DNA from: Harmothoe impar
Taxonomy: Eukaryota; Annelida; Polychaeta; Phyllodocida; Polynoidae
Assembly (NCBI GenBank): GCA_947462335.1
Contig: OX381717.1
Span: 48,961,523-49,025,522 of the forward strand
Direction of reading: 5' to 3'
Length of the DNA stretch: 64,000 bases
The position numbers were made by a program, and so were the translations under genes. Shown here one piece after another: positions 12,750 to 22,878 of this stretch (within the stretch, counting starts at the first letter, position 1; each line of letters begins with the position of its first letter). The notes beneath the pieces were generated by a model, which saw only the letters and a list, made by a program, of their open reading frames with translations, was not told the DNA's origin and ran no database searches.

Positions 12750-13223
12750 GTTGGTACTAAAAATCCCCCGCGGAGGTCCCTTTTCCCTTGTTGATCCACA
12801 TATTTAGCATTGTCTCTCGATTGAAACATGCCTTTCTGTACATAACCTCTATAACGTGAGGTTCCATTGCCATCAGAGCAAGTTCGTCGCTGGTCTATAC
12901 TGCGGTTCTCAATCCATCCTGTACCACTAACACGAGCCATGTACGATCACTCTGGGAACAATGCGCCATCAGGTGAGCGTTGCCTGTACCAGATACAAAG
13001 AGGACAATGGGGTTTGTCAATTTGGGAGACGCAGCTGTCTGCCGCCCAGCACGGGGAGCCACCTAGTGTGTGAATGGGGAACTAATCCCACTAACAGCGC
13101 CCTAGTGGCAGGAGGAAAAACTAGTTCTGGCTGTTGGCCACTGCAATGCCTTGCTGCATATCTCGAAACGTTTCTGCTTCAGTCACATACATTTGGTGGT
13201 AAATACCGATTTGATAGTAGGTA
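12750..13223 (-). pseudogene. Exon-like remnants of an unrecognised gene (distal part)
   Basis: On the minus strand two stretches read like coding sequence. About 13204-13125 encodes an open segment containing FRDMQQGIAVANSQ. About 13060-12750 is open in two alternative frames. One of these contains SGTGWIENRSIDQRRT and is broken by an in-frame TGA just upstream; the other contains IVLFVSGTGNAHLM and runs into a TAG. A CACACTAG acceptor precedes the second stretch. I recognise no family. The stops and lack of clean donors suggest a decayed gene or mobile-element ORF. Confidence 0.25.
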
Positions 13224-13582
13224 AAGACAGTCTTTTTACTGAACATTAATCACGCGATAACACTCATAAATCAATTGTACTTATTCTTTGTCTAAAGGGT
13301 AATGTTGGTAATTTGAGATACAGAAGTCAATCTGTAATAATGATAGAGAAGTATTCCCCCTGATTAGTACCCAGTGCCACATTTTCGGGTATCAAGAAAT
13401 ATATATATAAACTAAATTTTTATAAACAACTAAAATGCGATCAATTTATAAGCTCCGATGCAGGATGCTAATTATGTCGCAGACATTATTGGTCATTTAG
13501 CTATATACATGTAGATATGCAAGAGATGATATTAAAATTGAATGAAACTGTCTTTAGGCCAAAATAGGAATTAATCATCTAG

Positions 13583-13952
13583 GTAATCCATATTCCATGA
13601 AAACGTGTTTTTTACTCTGTGAAACGAAACGAAGCGTTATGGCATGAACATATCCACCACCGGTATCTTGTGATAATGTAACCTCCCCAAAAGGATCCAA
13701 CTCTTGTATTCTGATGAATCTCCCGTCACCCTTGCTGGTGGCTGGGAGGATAGACTGTTCCACTTTTAGAGCAGTGACAGTGAACCTAGAGCCGGGCTCC
13801 AGCACCTCCAGACTCGCTCAACCAGTACCCTTTTCCGCCACAAGGGCTGCAAATGGGACTGGTGGAACTGCTATATTTAGATTGTTACTTCCTGTCAGGC
13901 TGTGCACAGGAATTGGTGTACAGGATTTGATTCCTGAGGGAAAGTTAGTGAA
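13583..13952 (-). pseudogene. Exon-like remnant with one in-frame stop
   Basis: A single minus-strand frame runs for roughly 120 codons and is interrupted only by a TGA at 13818-13820. A possible acceptor (TTTCCCTCAG) ends at about 13932. The part after the stop includes PGSRFTVTALKVEQS and GDGRFIRIQELDPFGEV, a composition typical of real protein, but I cannot name the family. It probably belongs with the exon-like pieces at 12.75-13.22 kb. It is either a decayed gene or an exon whose stop is a recent mutation. Confidence 0.3.
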
Positions 13953-14363
13953 ACAAGTTTTTTATATGAGTTTGCCCAGACTCTATGTCGGGGCCTGAGA
14001 CTGCAGCACCTACAGGTGGTTCTATGTCTGTGTAATGAAGGCTGTAATCATAACTTTTGACAATATTCAGTTCACCTTTTTTGTCATTGACCACAGCTGC
14101 TATTATGTCTTATCGTCACTTGAAAACTGCCCGCGATTATCAACCATACCCTTGACAATTCTACTCTTTCCGTCATTTTAACTCTTTTTGGACGATGCAC
14201 ATATAGCAGGTCACGATTTGGCCAGAAATTGCCTCTCCTTGGTGGGAAAATGAATCAGACTTTTTGAGCCTAGATCCTTATGTTTGGCCCGGCAGATCTG
14301 GATGATTTCTGCACTACTTGGCTCAATCTCCTGCCTCAGACACTGTGCCTCAACCCATGCATA

Positions 14364-15433
14364 GGCCAAAAAAAGGTTTGTTTCAGGTCACCCGACTGAC
14401 CCTATAAAAACAGGGCCGACCCTACACTGCAAAAAAGGTGCTTAGGTTTTAAACATGTTTAGGTCTAAACATGTTTAAAGTCTAAACATTATACTAGGTT
14501 TGTGTCTTTGAATCCTTCCATTTAGGAATTAAACACTTTTATCCTAAACACCTAAACAGTGAATATGTTTAGATGTTTAGTATTTAAACAGTATGAAAAA
14601 TTGGTGTTTAGGATGTAAACATGTAGTGTTTAGATCATAGTATATCAAACACATACCAGATGGCAGCTCTGTGGGTAACTGTAGTTTCTACAACCACCCA
14701 AACGTTATTATGGATCTGAAGGTGCTTAAATCTGAGTTGATTAACTTAAATTGCATGGGATGCAAAAGAATAATAATACGCATTGCAGCATTCAAGGGTT
14801 GAAAGGTACATCACAATAATTATGATTCAATAAAGATACATCTGCTACATGGACACCTCGTTTAAGAACTCTAACAATGGATAAAGCATTATCTTCCCTG
14901 AAGGTCTGTTGTATACGTATTGACTCAAGACTGTCTATGTTAAAGTAGAGGCCTATGTGAAATAGTGATGCATATATTGCCCTAAGTGGGGGAGGAATTG
15001 GATGCTAGAAGTCTCTTTAAGACAATAATATGGAAATAAAACAAGTTATCTATTTAGAATATAAATATCTAAACATAATTATAAACTTCATCTCTAGATA
15101 CACCACTTTTATCCTTAAACACTTAACAGATAAACACAATAATATGCTAAATTCTTGTATTCTAAACACTTCATTCTCCTAAACATATTGATTTAAACAC
15201 TTAAATTTCTAAGCAATGAGCTAAACATATTATTTGTCTAAACATGTTTAGGAACATATTGTGTGGACAGATACGGGGCAGGAATGTGTTTAGGATTGTG
15301 TTTAAGATCTAAACACCTTTTTTGCAGTGTACGTTTTTTTATGCAATTTTGAAGAAATTTCCGTATTTTTAACCTTTTTTGTTAAAAAGTTAAATAAATA
15401 ATAATCCGACCTACCGACCCTCTTTTTTTGGCC
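14364..15433 (+). mobile_element. MITE, GGCC/GTTTCAGGT family (copy 2), interrupted
   Basis: The outer element starts GGCCAAAAAAAGGTTTGTTT and ends CTTTTTTTGGCC. Its middle (CAGGGCCGACCCTA / TACGTTTTTTTATGCAATTT) is split by a second element at 14425-15329. Without that insertion it would match the ~235-bp copy at 34046-34281. Confidence 0.8.
14425..15329. mobile_element. 905-bp non-autonomous TIR element nested in a MITE
   Basis: Terminal inverted repeats CACTGCAAAAAAGGTG / CACCTTTTTTGCAGTG with a TA duplication (14423-14424 and 15330-15331). The interior is filled with subterminal TAAACATGTTTAG-like motifs in both orientations. No transposase. TA targets and clustered subterminal repeats suggest a Tc1/mariner- or PiggyMac-like origin, but the superfamily is not certain. 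Confidence 0.85.
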
Positions 15434-15520
15434 ATAGCATGCTTTGCGTAGTTCAATCTCGAGATACTGATGCCATACATGTTCCTGTAAGCCATGCTTT
15501 TTTAATATCTAATACATCTT

Positions 15521-15858
15521 CAGAGGCGTAGGAAGCAAATCTTCGTTGGGGGGCCCAGGGGGGCTCACTCCAACCAACTTTATCAGTTTTATCAGTTTTT
15601 ATCAGTTTTTACACATGATGTATCATATACACACTTATATTAGATTGCGTTGAAAAGCAGTATTTGGCCCCCTTTTAGCTCTAATTTGGGGGTCCAGCCC
15701 CTTCTGCACCCACATTTCCCTATGTGGGAAAGGTCAGAATTGGAAATTATGTGTACCATATGACATGTCTTGACAAATTTTTGGGGGGCCCAAACATATT
15801 CAGGCCCCCCCTCCTCAGTGATTGCTCCGGGCCCCCCCCCCCTTTTTCTACGCCACTG
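15521..15858. mobile_element. MITE with CAGWGGCGTAG termini (hAT-like)
   Basis: Starts CAGAGGCGTAGGAA and ends TTCTACGCCACTG, the inverted form. Terminal CAGTGGCGTAG is typical of hAT-derived MITEs in many animals. ATCTTCA occurs on both sides and may be a slightly decayed target duplication. Inside are G- and C-runs but no ORF. Confidence 0.7.
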
Positions 15859-15952
15859 ATCTTCATTCAACTTAATTATTGATATGCAGAAAATCTGAAA
15901 GCATTGTGTGTGTTGTGTTGAGAAATTTTACATCATCTTCAAGTACCTCTCC

Positions 15953-17303
15953 TTAAAAGTACCCTTTGCAATGATCTTGTATTTTCAGACCCTTCGTGGA
16001 AACAGCATACGCATAACTATCCCATACATTTAGGCCGCTGAGAAATCTTCTGACTTGTTCCTGGCAGTATTCTTGTAGTTCCTTATCACCTACAAAAACT
16101 GAATATTTCATCACATCTGCTATAATGGATGCATTCAAGTTTTTCTTGAAGTATGTACAAGTCATACTCATTCCCAGGTAGCAAGGGTATATTGGGCCAA
16201 TGTCGGCAATGATCGACTCCATCGCAATCGTTATACCAACCATGGCACATTGTAGGTAATGCACACATTGGTTCAACATCCAAATTACAATGATGGCCCA
16301 CCCTTGGCAATTCCGATAATGGGCAATTGCTGGGTTGACCGCCGGCCCAGAGCTGGCCCATGCTTGATATTGCTGATATTGACCCAGTGTTGGCCCAGTG
16401 TTGGAACATTTCAGGGCCATCATATTATTTCTGATGTTGGACCAACATCAATTCTAACTACACTTGTCCAATATTGGCTGTGGTCTACACCAGGGGGATT
16501 TAATGTTGCCTGAAGAATATATTACAGGATGGCTCCTACTTTGCCATCATTTTGGGTTATAAATGTGATCCCCAGTGTGCTCTACATGTTTAAAGGTCAG
16601 AGGAGGTTCATGAATGATATTTGACATCTAAAAGTGCCATTTACTGCATGACATCAGTGGGAATTTGTCAAAAGGATCTTGAAGACACCTCATGTGTGGG
16701 TAATGGAGTTAGATAAGTCCTAAATCATAGTAATACAGTTTGTATGGTGTCTAACCAATTTCGGATAGAGATCAGGATGGATTAAAAAGACAGAAATGGC
16801 TTTTTCTAAACTGATGATACTTGACAGTCATGTCTTAAATGTGTTTGCACATTCAATTATACACATAAAAATAGTATTGTTCAATATTAGTGATTGTTGC
16901 AGTGGTCCTATATTGAGAATTATATGTTGGGGCGACATATGTATTTCAAGGTTGCCCCGATGTTTAATTTCTAACCTTGGCATTATGTAAAAACATTTTA
17001 ATGTTTGCCCACCATTGGGCCAACATGAAATCAATATCCCTTTTTCCGAGCATGGGCCATTACTGGGCCAGCGGGCAAACCGGCGGTGGGCCAATATCAA
17101 AATGCCAATATTGGCCCATTTTTAAGTGGTATATTGGCCCAATTATGGCCCAATGTACTTGTGTTACCTGGGAATTGAAGCTTCTCATCCCCAACATCAC
17201 TTGCATACTTGCAGATGTCCAATATATTAGAGTGATCAAGGCTTTTGATAACTATATTTTTGGCCGCTTCCTCCAGTAAAGGTATAGCATGTATTTCTTA
17301 GCG
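15953..17303 (-). pseudogene. BTB/BACK-like coding fragment split by a TIR element
   Basis: Two minus-strand pieces flank the element at 16170-17175. The upstream piece (17303-17176) contains LEEAAKNIVIKSLD and ICKYASDVGDEKLQ. The downstream piece (16169-15953) contains ADVMKYSVFVGDKELQEYC and ends at a TAA. The two are similar to each other: a helix, KY, then VGD-x-x-LQ, then EYC. This resembles the helical tail of BTB/POZ or BACK domains, where the family reads roughly YADxxGDxxLxxxC. No Kelch or other partner domain is visible. The TIR element falls exactly between the pieces, so the frame is broken. It may be part of a real gene with the insert in an intron, or a disrupted copy. The family call is tentative. 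Confidence 0.4.
16170..17175. mobile_element. 1.0-kb TIR element with CCCAGGTAAC termini
   Basis: Ends ATTCCCAGGTAGCA and TGTTACCTGGGAAT are inverted copies with one mismatch. Both ends are packed with TTGGCCCA/TGGGCCAA motifs in repeated array. Non-coding. ORFs running out of the BTB-like fragment into this element are chimeric and not genes. Confidence 0.75.
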
Positions 17304-17363
17304 GCATACGTATGAAGCTAACTCTACTAAATGATCTTTATCTTGATCAAGAGATTTGGAGGT

Positions 17364-17488
17364 ACATAGAGCAAATATGAGAGTCAGTGTCGCCAAAAGT
17401 ATTTGTCCAGTATATGGCACTACTGCTGGACTTTGTTCAAAGAGTTTGTTTTGGCAACACTGACTCTCACTTCTTTCTCTGTCTATGT
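17364..17488. repeat. Hairpin MITE, ~125 bp
   Basis: GAGAGTCAGTGTCGCCAAAA on the left pairs with TTTTGGCAACACTGACTCTC on the right. The match extends outward through ACATAGAG / CTCTGTCTATGT. Non-coding palindromic element. Confidence 0.7.
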
Positions 17489-17904
17489 TAAAAGGTATTG
17501 TTTTAGAAGTTGTAGCTTTTTATTAGTAGTCAATTCATACCTCTAGTGACTTTTTGATGAAGCGTGCAAGGTTTTTCTCTCAAGTGTCTTTTTTCCCCCA
17601 CAGCATTCTATATTTCTTTCCCCTGAAGGTTATTCCTTCCCGAGGCTTGCCAACGCACCTCACAATACAATAGCATCCAGGAGCCCGGTGTTCTACCCCC
17701 TGATTTCCAAAAAAGTGTGTACATTCTTTTTCTTATGTAAAGGATTTTTTTCCGTCCCCCTTCTGTTGGTGTTTAAAATTCCTATATCCGACCATGATGA
17801 TATTATATGGCCACTACCCTGCTTGCACTTGTTGTAACATGAAATGGGTTTGAAAGCAATGGCATAGGAGGTGCTCCATATAAAGAGAGGGAATTTGATT
17901 TGGG

Positions 17905-18075
17905 ATAACATTTGATTTGGTGTCAAAATCGACTTTGGGGTCAAAATTGGTTTTGGGGTCAAAATCGGGTTTGGTGTCAAAATCGTTTTTGGTGTCAAAA
18001 TCGTTTTTGGTGTCAAAACCGACTTTGAGTCAAATTGATTTTGGTGTCAAAATCGACATTGGTTTCAAAAACTTA
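17905..18075. repeat. Minisatellite, ~18-bp unit
   Basis: About nine units of TTTGGTGTCAAAATCG-type sequence, with variants such as GGGGTCAAAATTGG. Both strands give repetitive ORFs (ILTPK repeats on the minus strand) that simply translate the repeat. Further GGTCAAAACG-like units continue to about 18175. Confidence 0.8.
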
Positions 18076-18359
18076 TATAATCATGGTCATTACACTGTGC
18101 ACGGTCCACACGCGGCAGTTGGTCGGCGGTCATAAGGCGATGCGGTCAAAACGTGGTGCATGGTCAAAACGCGGCACAAAATTGGGTGCACTGGTTCACT
18201 AAAACGATAAGCCTGTCCCCAGACTCTTCTCACTGACAAGAATGGGTCGTCAGAAAGAGTATCCAGTTAAAAGAATGGCAGGCGCAGACCTCGCCCCAAA
18301 CCTAAACTGATTCACCTTCTCCACTGTACAGCTGGCTTTGTTATAGCATACATTATGAT

Positions 18360-19402
18360 CCCAGTAAACATCCTACGTACTTCCAACGTAGCTCAGAGGT
18401 TTCCCTAGGTAGTTTCCCAAACAAAAGGTTTGAGATTGGTAATTTTGGAAGGTTTGTAGACGTCAAAACATTTAGGTTTATTTACGTTCAACAGACGTTG
18501 ACGTCTGATTTACATTCATCTACCTCATTCAGATGTAAATATATGTAATAAATCTACGTTAACCCATTGAGGCCGGGCAAAGAAAATTAATTCAAGTCAG
18601 GGGGCCGGATGTTTTTTTCAATTTTTTTTCCTGAGGCCGAGGGTTTCCTGAATCCCATAGAGTTAAGTCAATCATAATCAACTTCCGGCCCCTAATGGTG
18701 TAGTAAATAATCAATATCTGGCCCCTCATGGATGTAGAGTATAGTCTACCTTCGCCCCTAATGGATTAAAAGATGTAACTTTTCAACTTCAAGTGGGTAG
18801 ATGACTTCTCAGTGTCACACTTGGTGGCAGCACTATCATTTATGGAGGGAATCTACCACGTTCAAGCAATAAATTCTCATTAATTATGAATTCAATATCA
18901 TGCAAATAAACCATATTCAATAGAATATTAATATATAAAGAAGAGTGGATTAAAGTATTGGGGGTGAATATGTTTTTTGCAGCACTTTACTGAGCGGACA
19001 CCACATTTGTGGGAACAGAAGAAATAGAAAGCCTCTCTGCAGCCCAAACTATTCAACAGATCTATACTGTGAGGCTGTTCAGTTGAACTACAAGAATATA
19101 CTATATATAATAAAATGACAGTATAGTGGTTATATTGTATGAATATTGTTTATGTAAAGTTTTATTTGTCTGCAATATAATACAAGTCTTTGTCTGAATC
19201 CCACTATGTAGAATTATATGTAATGTGTTTAAACCCTAGTTCAATGTAGATTTACGTCTGAGCTACGTAAATCAGACCTGTAGGTTTGAGAGTGGTAAAT
19301 AAACCTTAAAGTTTTGACATTCATAAACCTTCTAAAATTATGTAGTTCAGACCAAAAATCCATGTAGATTTACGTCTGACCAACGTAGTTGTGTTTACTG
19401 GG
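18360..19402. mobile_element. 1.04-kb TIR element with CCCAGTAAACA termini
   Basis: An 11-bp perfect inverted repeat (CCCAGTAAACA / TGTTTACTGGG). Subterminal motifs TTTACGTCTGA and AACGTAG occur in both arms. The middle carries an unrelated dispersed repeat (18560-18770). No transposase. Confidence 0.75.
18560..18770 (+). repeat. Dispersed repeat shared with 28990-29156
   Basis: The block starting CCCATTGAGGCCGGGCAAAG and continuing through AATCCCATAGAGTTAAGTCA and GGTGTAGTAAATAATC recurs at 28990-29156 with about 85-90% similarity by eye. At both sites it lies inside a larger TIR element, so it has been carried by or inserted into different elements. Confidence 0.7.
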
Positions 19403-20670
19403 GAATATAGTGGGTGAATCAATTGTTTATGTCGATCTTGATAGTAGGAGGATCTTGAAAACTTTCTATTAAAGGGGCCGATCTCTGAGACTGGAGGAGA
19501 GTAAATCATGTAGTTCCCAACTGTGCCACTAGCTGGTTTTAACTGGACTGACCCTACTGACTACACCCAGCACAGGGCACTGCGTTTGTTTGATCCCCAA
19601 TCAGCCATAGATAGCACAACTGGACAACTCTATTACCTTGAACCAGTTGACCCGGCCTGGTCAGGTGAAATTGGTAGGGGGACCAAGAATCAGGCTTGGC
19701 TTGGTATGAAACATGCTATAAAACCAGGATAAAGCTATCATAACCTATCATTAATCATTGAACTATGCTTCTAGGGATACACAACGCAGAAAGGAATCCT
19801 TTTGTATTTAAGTGTTTATTTTTAACCGAATCCATGGGATGTGGTCTATTCAAGAGGTAGTATACCATTTTCTGTGGCCACACAAGTGGTAGTCTAGACA
19901 GTCAGTACACTGGTGGGTATCAATAGTATTGTATACTACCACTGGCATAGTCTAACTGCTGGTCACACCAGTGCAACTTATGTAGAGCAGTGAATTGCTG
20001 GAAGGGAACAACTAGCATCCTATTTCTTGGTTGCCTAAGCCATTATTTTTGGGGTACTTTGCTAGGGAATACGATCCTACAGGGCTAGGACATGCCTGGA
20101 TCTCAGGCATTGTGCTTGGGCGATTCTAAATTTAACTGAGGTGTTATATAACCTCAATAACCCTGGCAAAGGATTTCATGATTTGGTTTGAGAAGCCTTA
20201 GCCTTTAAGATTGCTACTTTTTGAGTTTCAAAAGAAAGGTTCTGCAGTCACATGAAATCATAAAAATGATACAACCAAGTTGAAACAATCTTTTTTTTGA
20301 ATATTTTGCACTAATTAAGACAAAAACAAAAAAAAAGAATCTATACCCACCGATTTTGTGTTAAAATCTATGGCAGGCTTACAATAGTTGTATCTAACTT
20401 CCATTGGTGTGAAACACACATGTATGTTAACAGTTAACAACTGAAATACTGGGTAGAATATACTCTCAATGAGGAAAAAACCTGGTAACCTAACAGGTGT
20501 GAACTCGTGAATCTCACAATGCAATGCGATAGAAGAGCATACAAGGCATAATAATATCGTGCTAGAGGATGTTGAAAATGGCCGACATTTGGAATAGGGG
20601 TATTGTCTTTAAATGACTTGGTAATCTTATATGCACCCCTAGGAGGTGGTTATATCTAAGAGCTCTTTTC
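19403..20670. other. Intergenic
   Basis: A 69-codon plus-strand frame at 19523-19732 (with FNWTDPTDYTQHRALRLFDP) has a coding-like composition, but no splice sites or family were recognised, so it is not called. The remainder is unremarkable AT-rich DNA. Confidence 0.25.
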
Positions 20671-20679
20671 TCTTTTAGA

Positions 20680-20757
20680 GCCAGGGTATCTAGCAGGATC
20701 TGAACCCACAACCTCAGAACTATTGAGCCCACCAGCTAACCAACTGCTCCATCGGGA
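20680..20757 (-). repeat. tRNA-derived SINE fragment
   Basis: Read on the minus strand, this has an A-box-like GCAGTTGGTTAGCTGG and a B-box-like GTGGGTTCAGATCC with tRNA-like spacing. The arms do not form a clean tRNA cloverleaf, so it is a SINE head rather than a tRNA gene. Confidence 0.55.
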
Positions 20758-21149
20758 CTCATGCAATGATACTCATCCACCAATAGTATATGTACTGCTT
20801 CTGCCTTTTGAGACCAATGAGTAATGCTATCTAAAAATATTGAGGGGTTTGAACCACATTTGTCCCAACCCCAATAACAAGTACCCTGTGCCCTAGTCGC
20901 AGGACCACACAGCCACATGTGTTTGAGCCTGTTAACTAAGGCCTATGGTGGTGAGGCATTGTCCCATTAGACAAAGTTAAGAGTGCTGTTTAGTTGGTGG
21001 TGCTATTCTATAAATCGGGGGCTCCGCCTCCGCACCCCCGTTTTCATACTTCTTTTTTTTTCTTTTTCTCTCTTTTTTTCTTTTCTTCCTTTTACTTGAA
21101 ATAACTGAATAGCCAAAGAAATAAAAAATGTATATCAGGCATATCAAAA

Positions 21150-21262
21150 GTTCTGCTCGACATGGGATTTGAACCCAGTTTCTGGAAGTCCAAACCAGAA
21201 ATACCATGCACTCGAGGATGACATTGTTGACCTCTATGTCTGGCAGTAAGTCTTGGTTCATG
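21150..21262 (-). repeat. tRNA-derived SINE-like fragment
   Basis: The minus strand contains GGGTTCAAATCCCATGTCGA, a good B-box, after a region matching a tRNA anticodon arm poorly. It is followed by T-rich/A-rich low complexity at 21050-21090, consistent with a SINE tail. Confidence 0.45.
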
Positions 21263-21497
21263 GTAAGTATTATATATGACCAGGTTGTATCAGAATGAGG
21301 CTACACTCTTCAAGCATATACTATGGTCATTGTAATTCTATGAGAACACACAGAGTATGTGTTTGATGATCATATAACCTCCTAGGAGGGTTATACAGGA
21401 TATCCTCCTAGGCCACATGTGTGGAAAAAGAGCTGTAATCAGGCTATTATACATAATCAATCTATGCAAGCAAGCTGTATGTCGGATATTCTCCTGG

Positions 21498-21574
21498 TGT
21501 CTCGAGTCAATATCATTGATATAAGCCTCAGCCTTCGGCCTTGGCTTATATCAATGATATTGCCTCTCGACCCT
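21498..21574. repeat. Perfect-arm hairpin
   Basis: CAATATCATTGATATAAGCC pairs with GGCTTATATCAATGATATTG around a GCCTTCGGC-type loop. Outer bases TCGAG/CTCGA also pair. Short palindrome of unknown role, probably a MITE relic. Confidence 0.65.
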
Positions 21575-22545
21575 CAGGAGTATATCCAGTACATGACCCT
21601 CCTTTCTACCATTTGGGTAGGGATTCCTCTGATAATGAGAGCATGCAATGCCTACAGGCACTCATGGGCACAGTCAATTCTATGGGCTGGAGGTGTTTAG
21701 TTATCTCACAGCTTGACGTCTTGATACCAGAAGGCACATGGTTAACAGGCTTATATTTGTCTCTCTTTTTTGGGGTCCGGGAACTCCCTCTCCTCTTTAT
21801 CTGTCCCTTTGTATGAAATAGATAGTATATATATAAGTGTGGCCGACCCTTTTGGAGGATCTCCAAAGCTGGTTACAATAACTTCCAGATTTCTGCATTA
21901 ACTATTGACTAAAGAACGAAATAAATATTTCCCCAATTTTTTTTTATTAAAGCAGGCATTTCTTCTTCGGTTGGGTCGTTTTCAAGCCTATGCACCGACT
22001 TGTATTATATTATGAAGAAAGGGGAGCATACAAAGAAGAAATCCTTGCTCTAAAGCACACCCCCAGGCAAGAAAAGGCCAGAACAACTATTCTCTTTCAA
22101 TTATTTTAGTCCTTTGAGGTCAAAATTCAATTGGCCCATAAAGCCATTTGCAGGCTTACTATAGAGCTGTATAACATAAATAGTAGTAGCACATATTGGC
22201 CTAGAATCTATCAAAACGTGTCAACTTCAATGTATCAACACATGTATCACATTAAGGTTCAATAACCGACATTTTATAGCAGTGCCAATTCTCTTGTGTA
22301 CCATGTCCGCATTATGCGAGCATAACGTTCTCTGTCTACCTTTCTTACAGAGGCAAAGCAAATGATAGTTCAAATTGATGGAAAAAGATGCATTGATTAG
22401 GACATCCCCATGACCCAGCTTTTCATTGTACAGTAGGTCTACATAATTACCAACCTTTATTGGCATAGATGTTATCTGTTTACACTCCACTCCCAACTGT
22501 ATTCGTTCCCTGCCCCCTCCACCCTGCCCTCTTCCTATCCCCAGA
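21575..22545. other. Intergenic
   Basis: A 91-codon plus-strand frame starts inside the hairpin at 21541 and runs on. I recognise no domain and do not call it. Otherwise plain sequence. Confidence 0.25.
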
Positions 22546-22678
22546 CTGATCCCCTCCTCCCCCTCCCCTCCCCCTCCCCTCCCCCTCCCCTCCCCCTCCC
22601 CTCCCCCTCCCCTCCCCCTCCTCCCCCCTCCTCCCCCCTCCTCCCCCCTCCTCCCCCCTCCTCCCCCTCCTCCCCCCA
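22546..22678. repeat. C-rich minisatellite, G-quadruplex-prone on the minus strand
   Basis: About 130 bases of CCCCTCCCCT / CCTCCCCCCT units (10-11 bp). The minus strand therefore has dozens of runs of four or more G at 1-2-base spacing. The Gly/Arg-rich minus-strand ORF over it is an artefact of the repeat. Confidence 0.9.
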
Positions 22679-22737
22679 GGACACAACACTCTATGTACGG
22701 CCATAGTTAGCCCTAGGGAGACCATAGTTCTTTACAG

Positions 22738-22878
22738 GTGTTTTGTGAAGCTAGAACACAGGAGAGGTGTACCAGTCTCGTCCCTGCAGTCTGTCACATG
22801 GTCGTGGCAACAACCCTAAATATACCCTTGTACTACTCTACCATTCTTGCTCGTGGTGCTATGCATGATGTTTTCCAG
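22738..22878 (+). CDS. Orphan internal exon with consensus splice sites
   Basis: An acceptor (GTTCTTTACAG) ends at 22737 and a near-perfect donor (TTCCAG|GTAAGTAAGG) begins at 22879. The 141 bases between are open as 47 codons, phase 0 at both ends, and include a hydrophobic stretch (MVVATTLNIPLYYSTILA). The other two frames are closed. This is what a symmetric internal exon looks like, but I found no partner exon on either side and recognise no family. Confidence 0.38.

Noticed and set aside
16086..16423. 156- and 107-codon minus-strand ORFs at the BTB-like fragment
   Set aside because: Their N-terminal halves lie in the TIR element; only the C-terminal part (16169 leftwards) resembles protein.
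17693..18135. ILTPK-repeat and SKLVLGS-repeat ORFs on both strands
   Set aside because: Both translate the 18-bp minisatellite; its unit length is a multiple of three.
19523..19732. 69-codon frame with protein-like composition
   Set aside because: No acceptor/donor pair in the right phase and no recognised family. Left as a note only.
22480..22725. Gly/Arg/Glu-rich minus-strand ORF
   Set aside because: It is the translation of the C-rich minisatellite. Frame openness follows from lack of T/A in the repeat.
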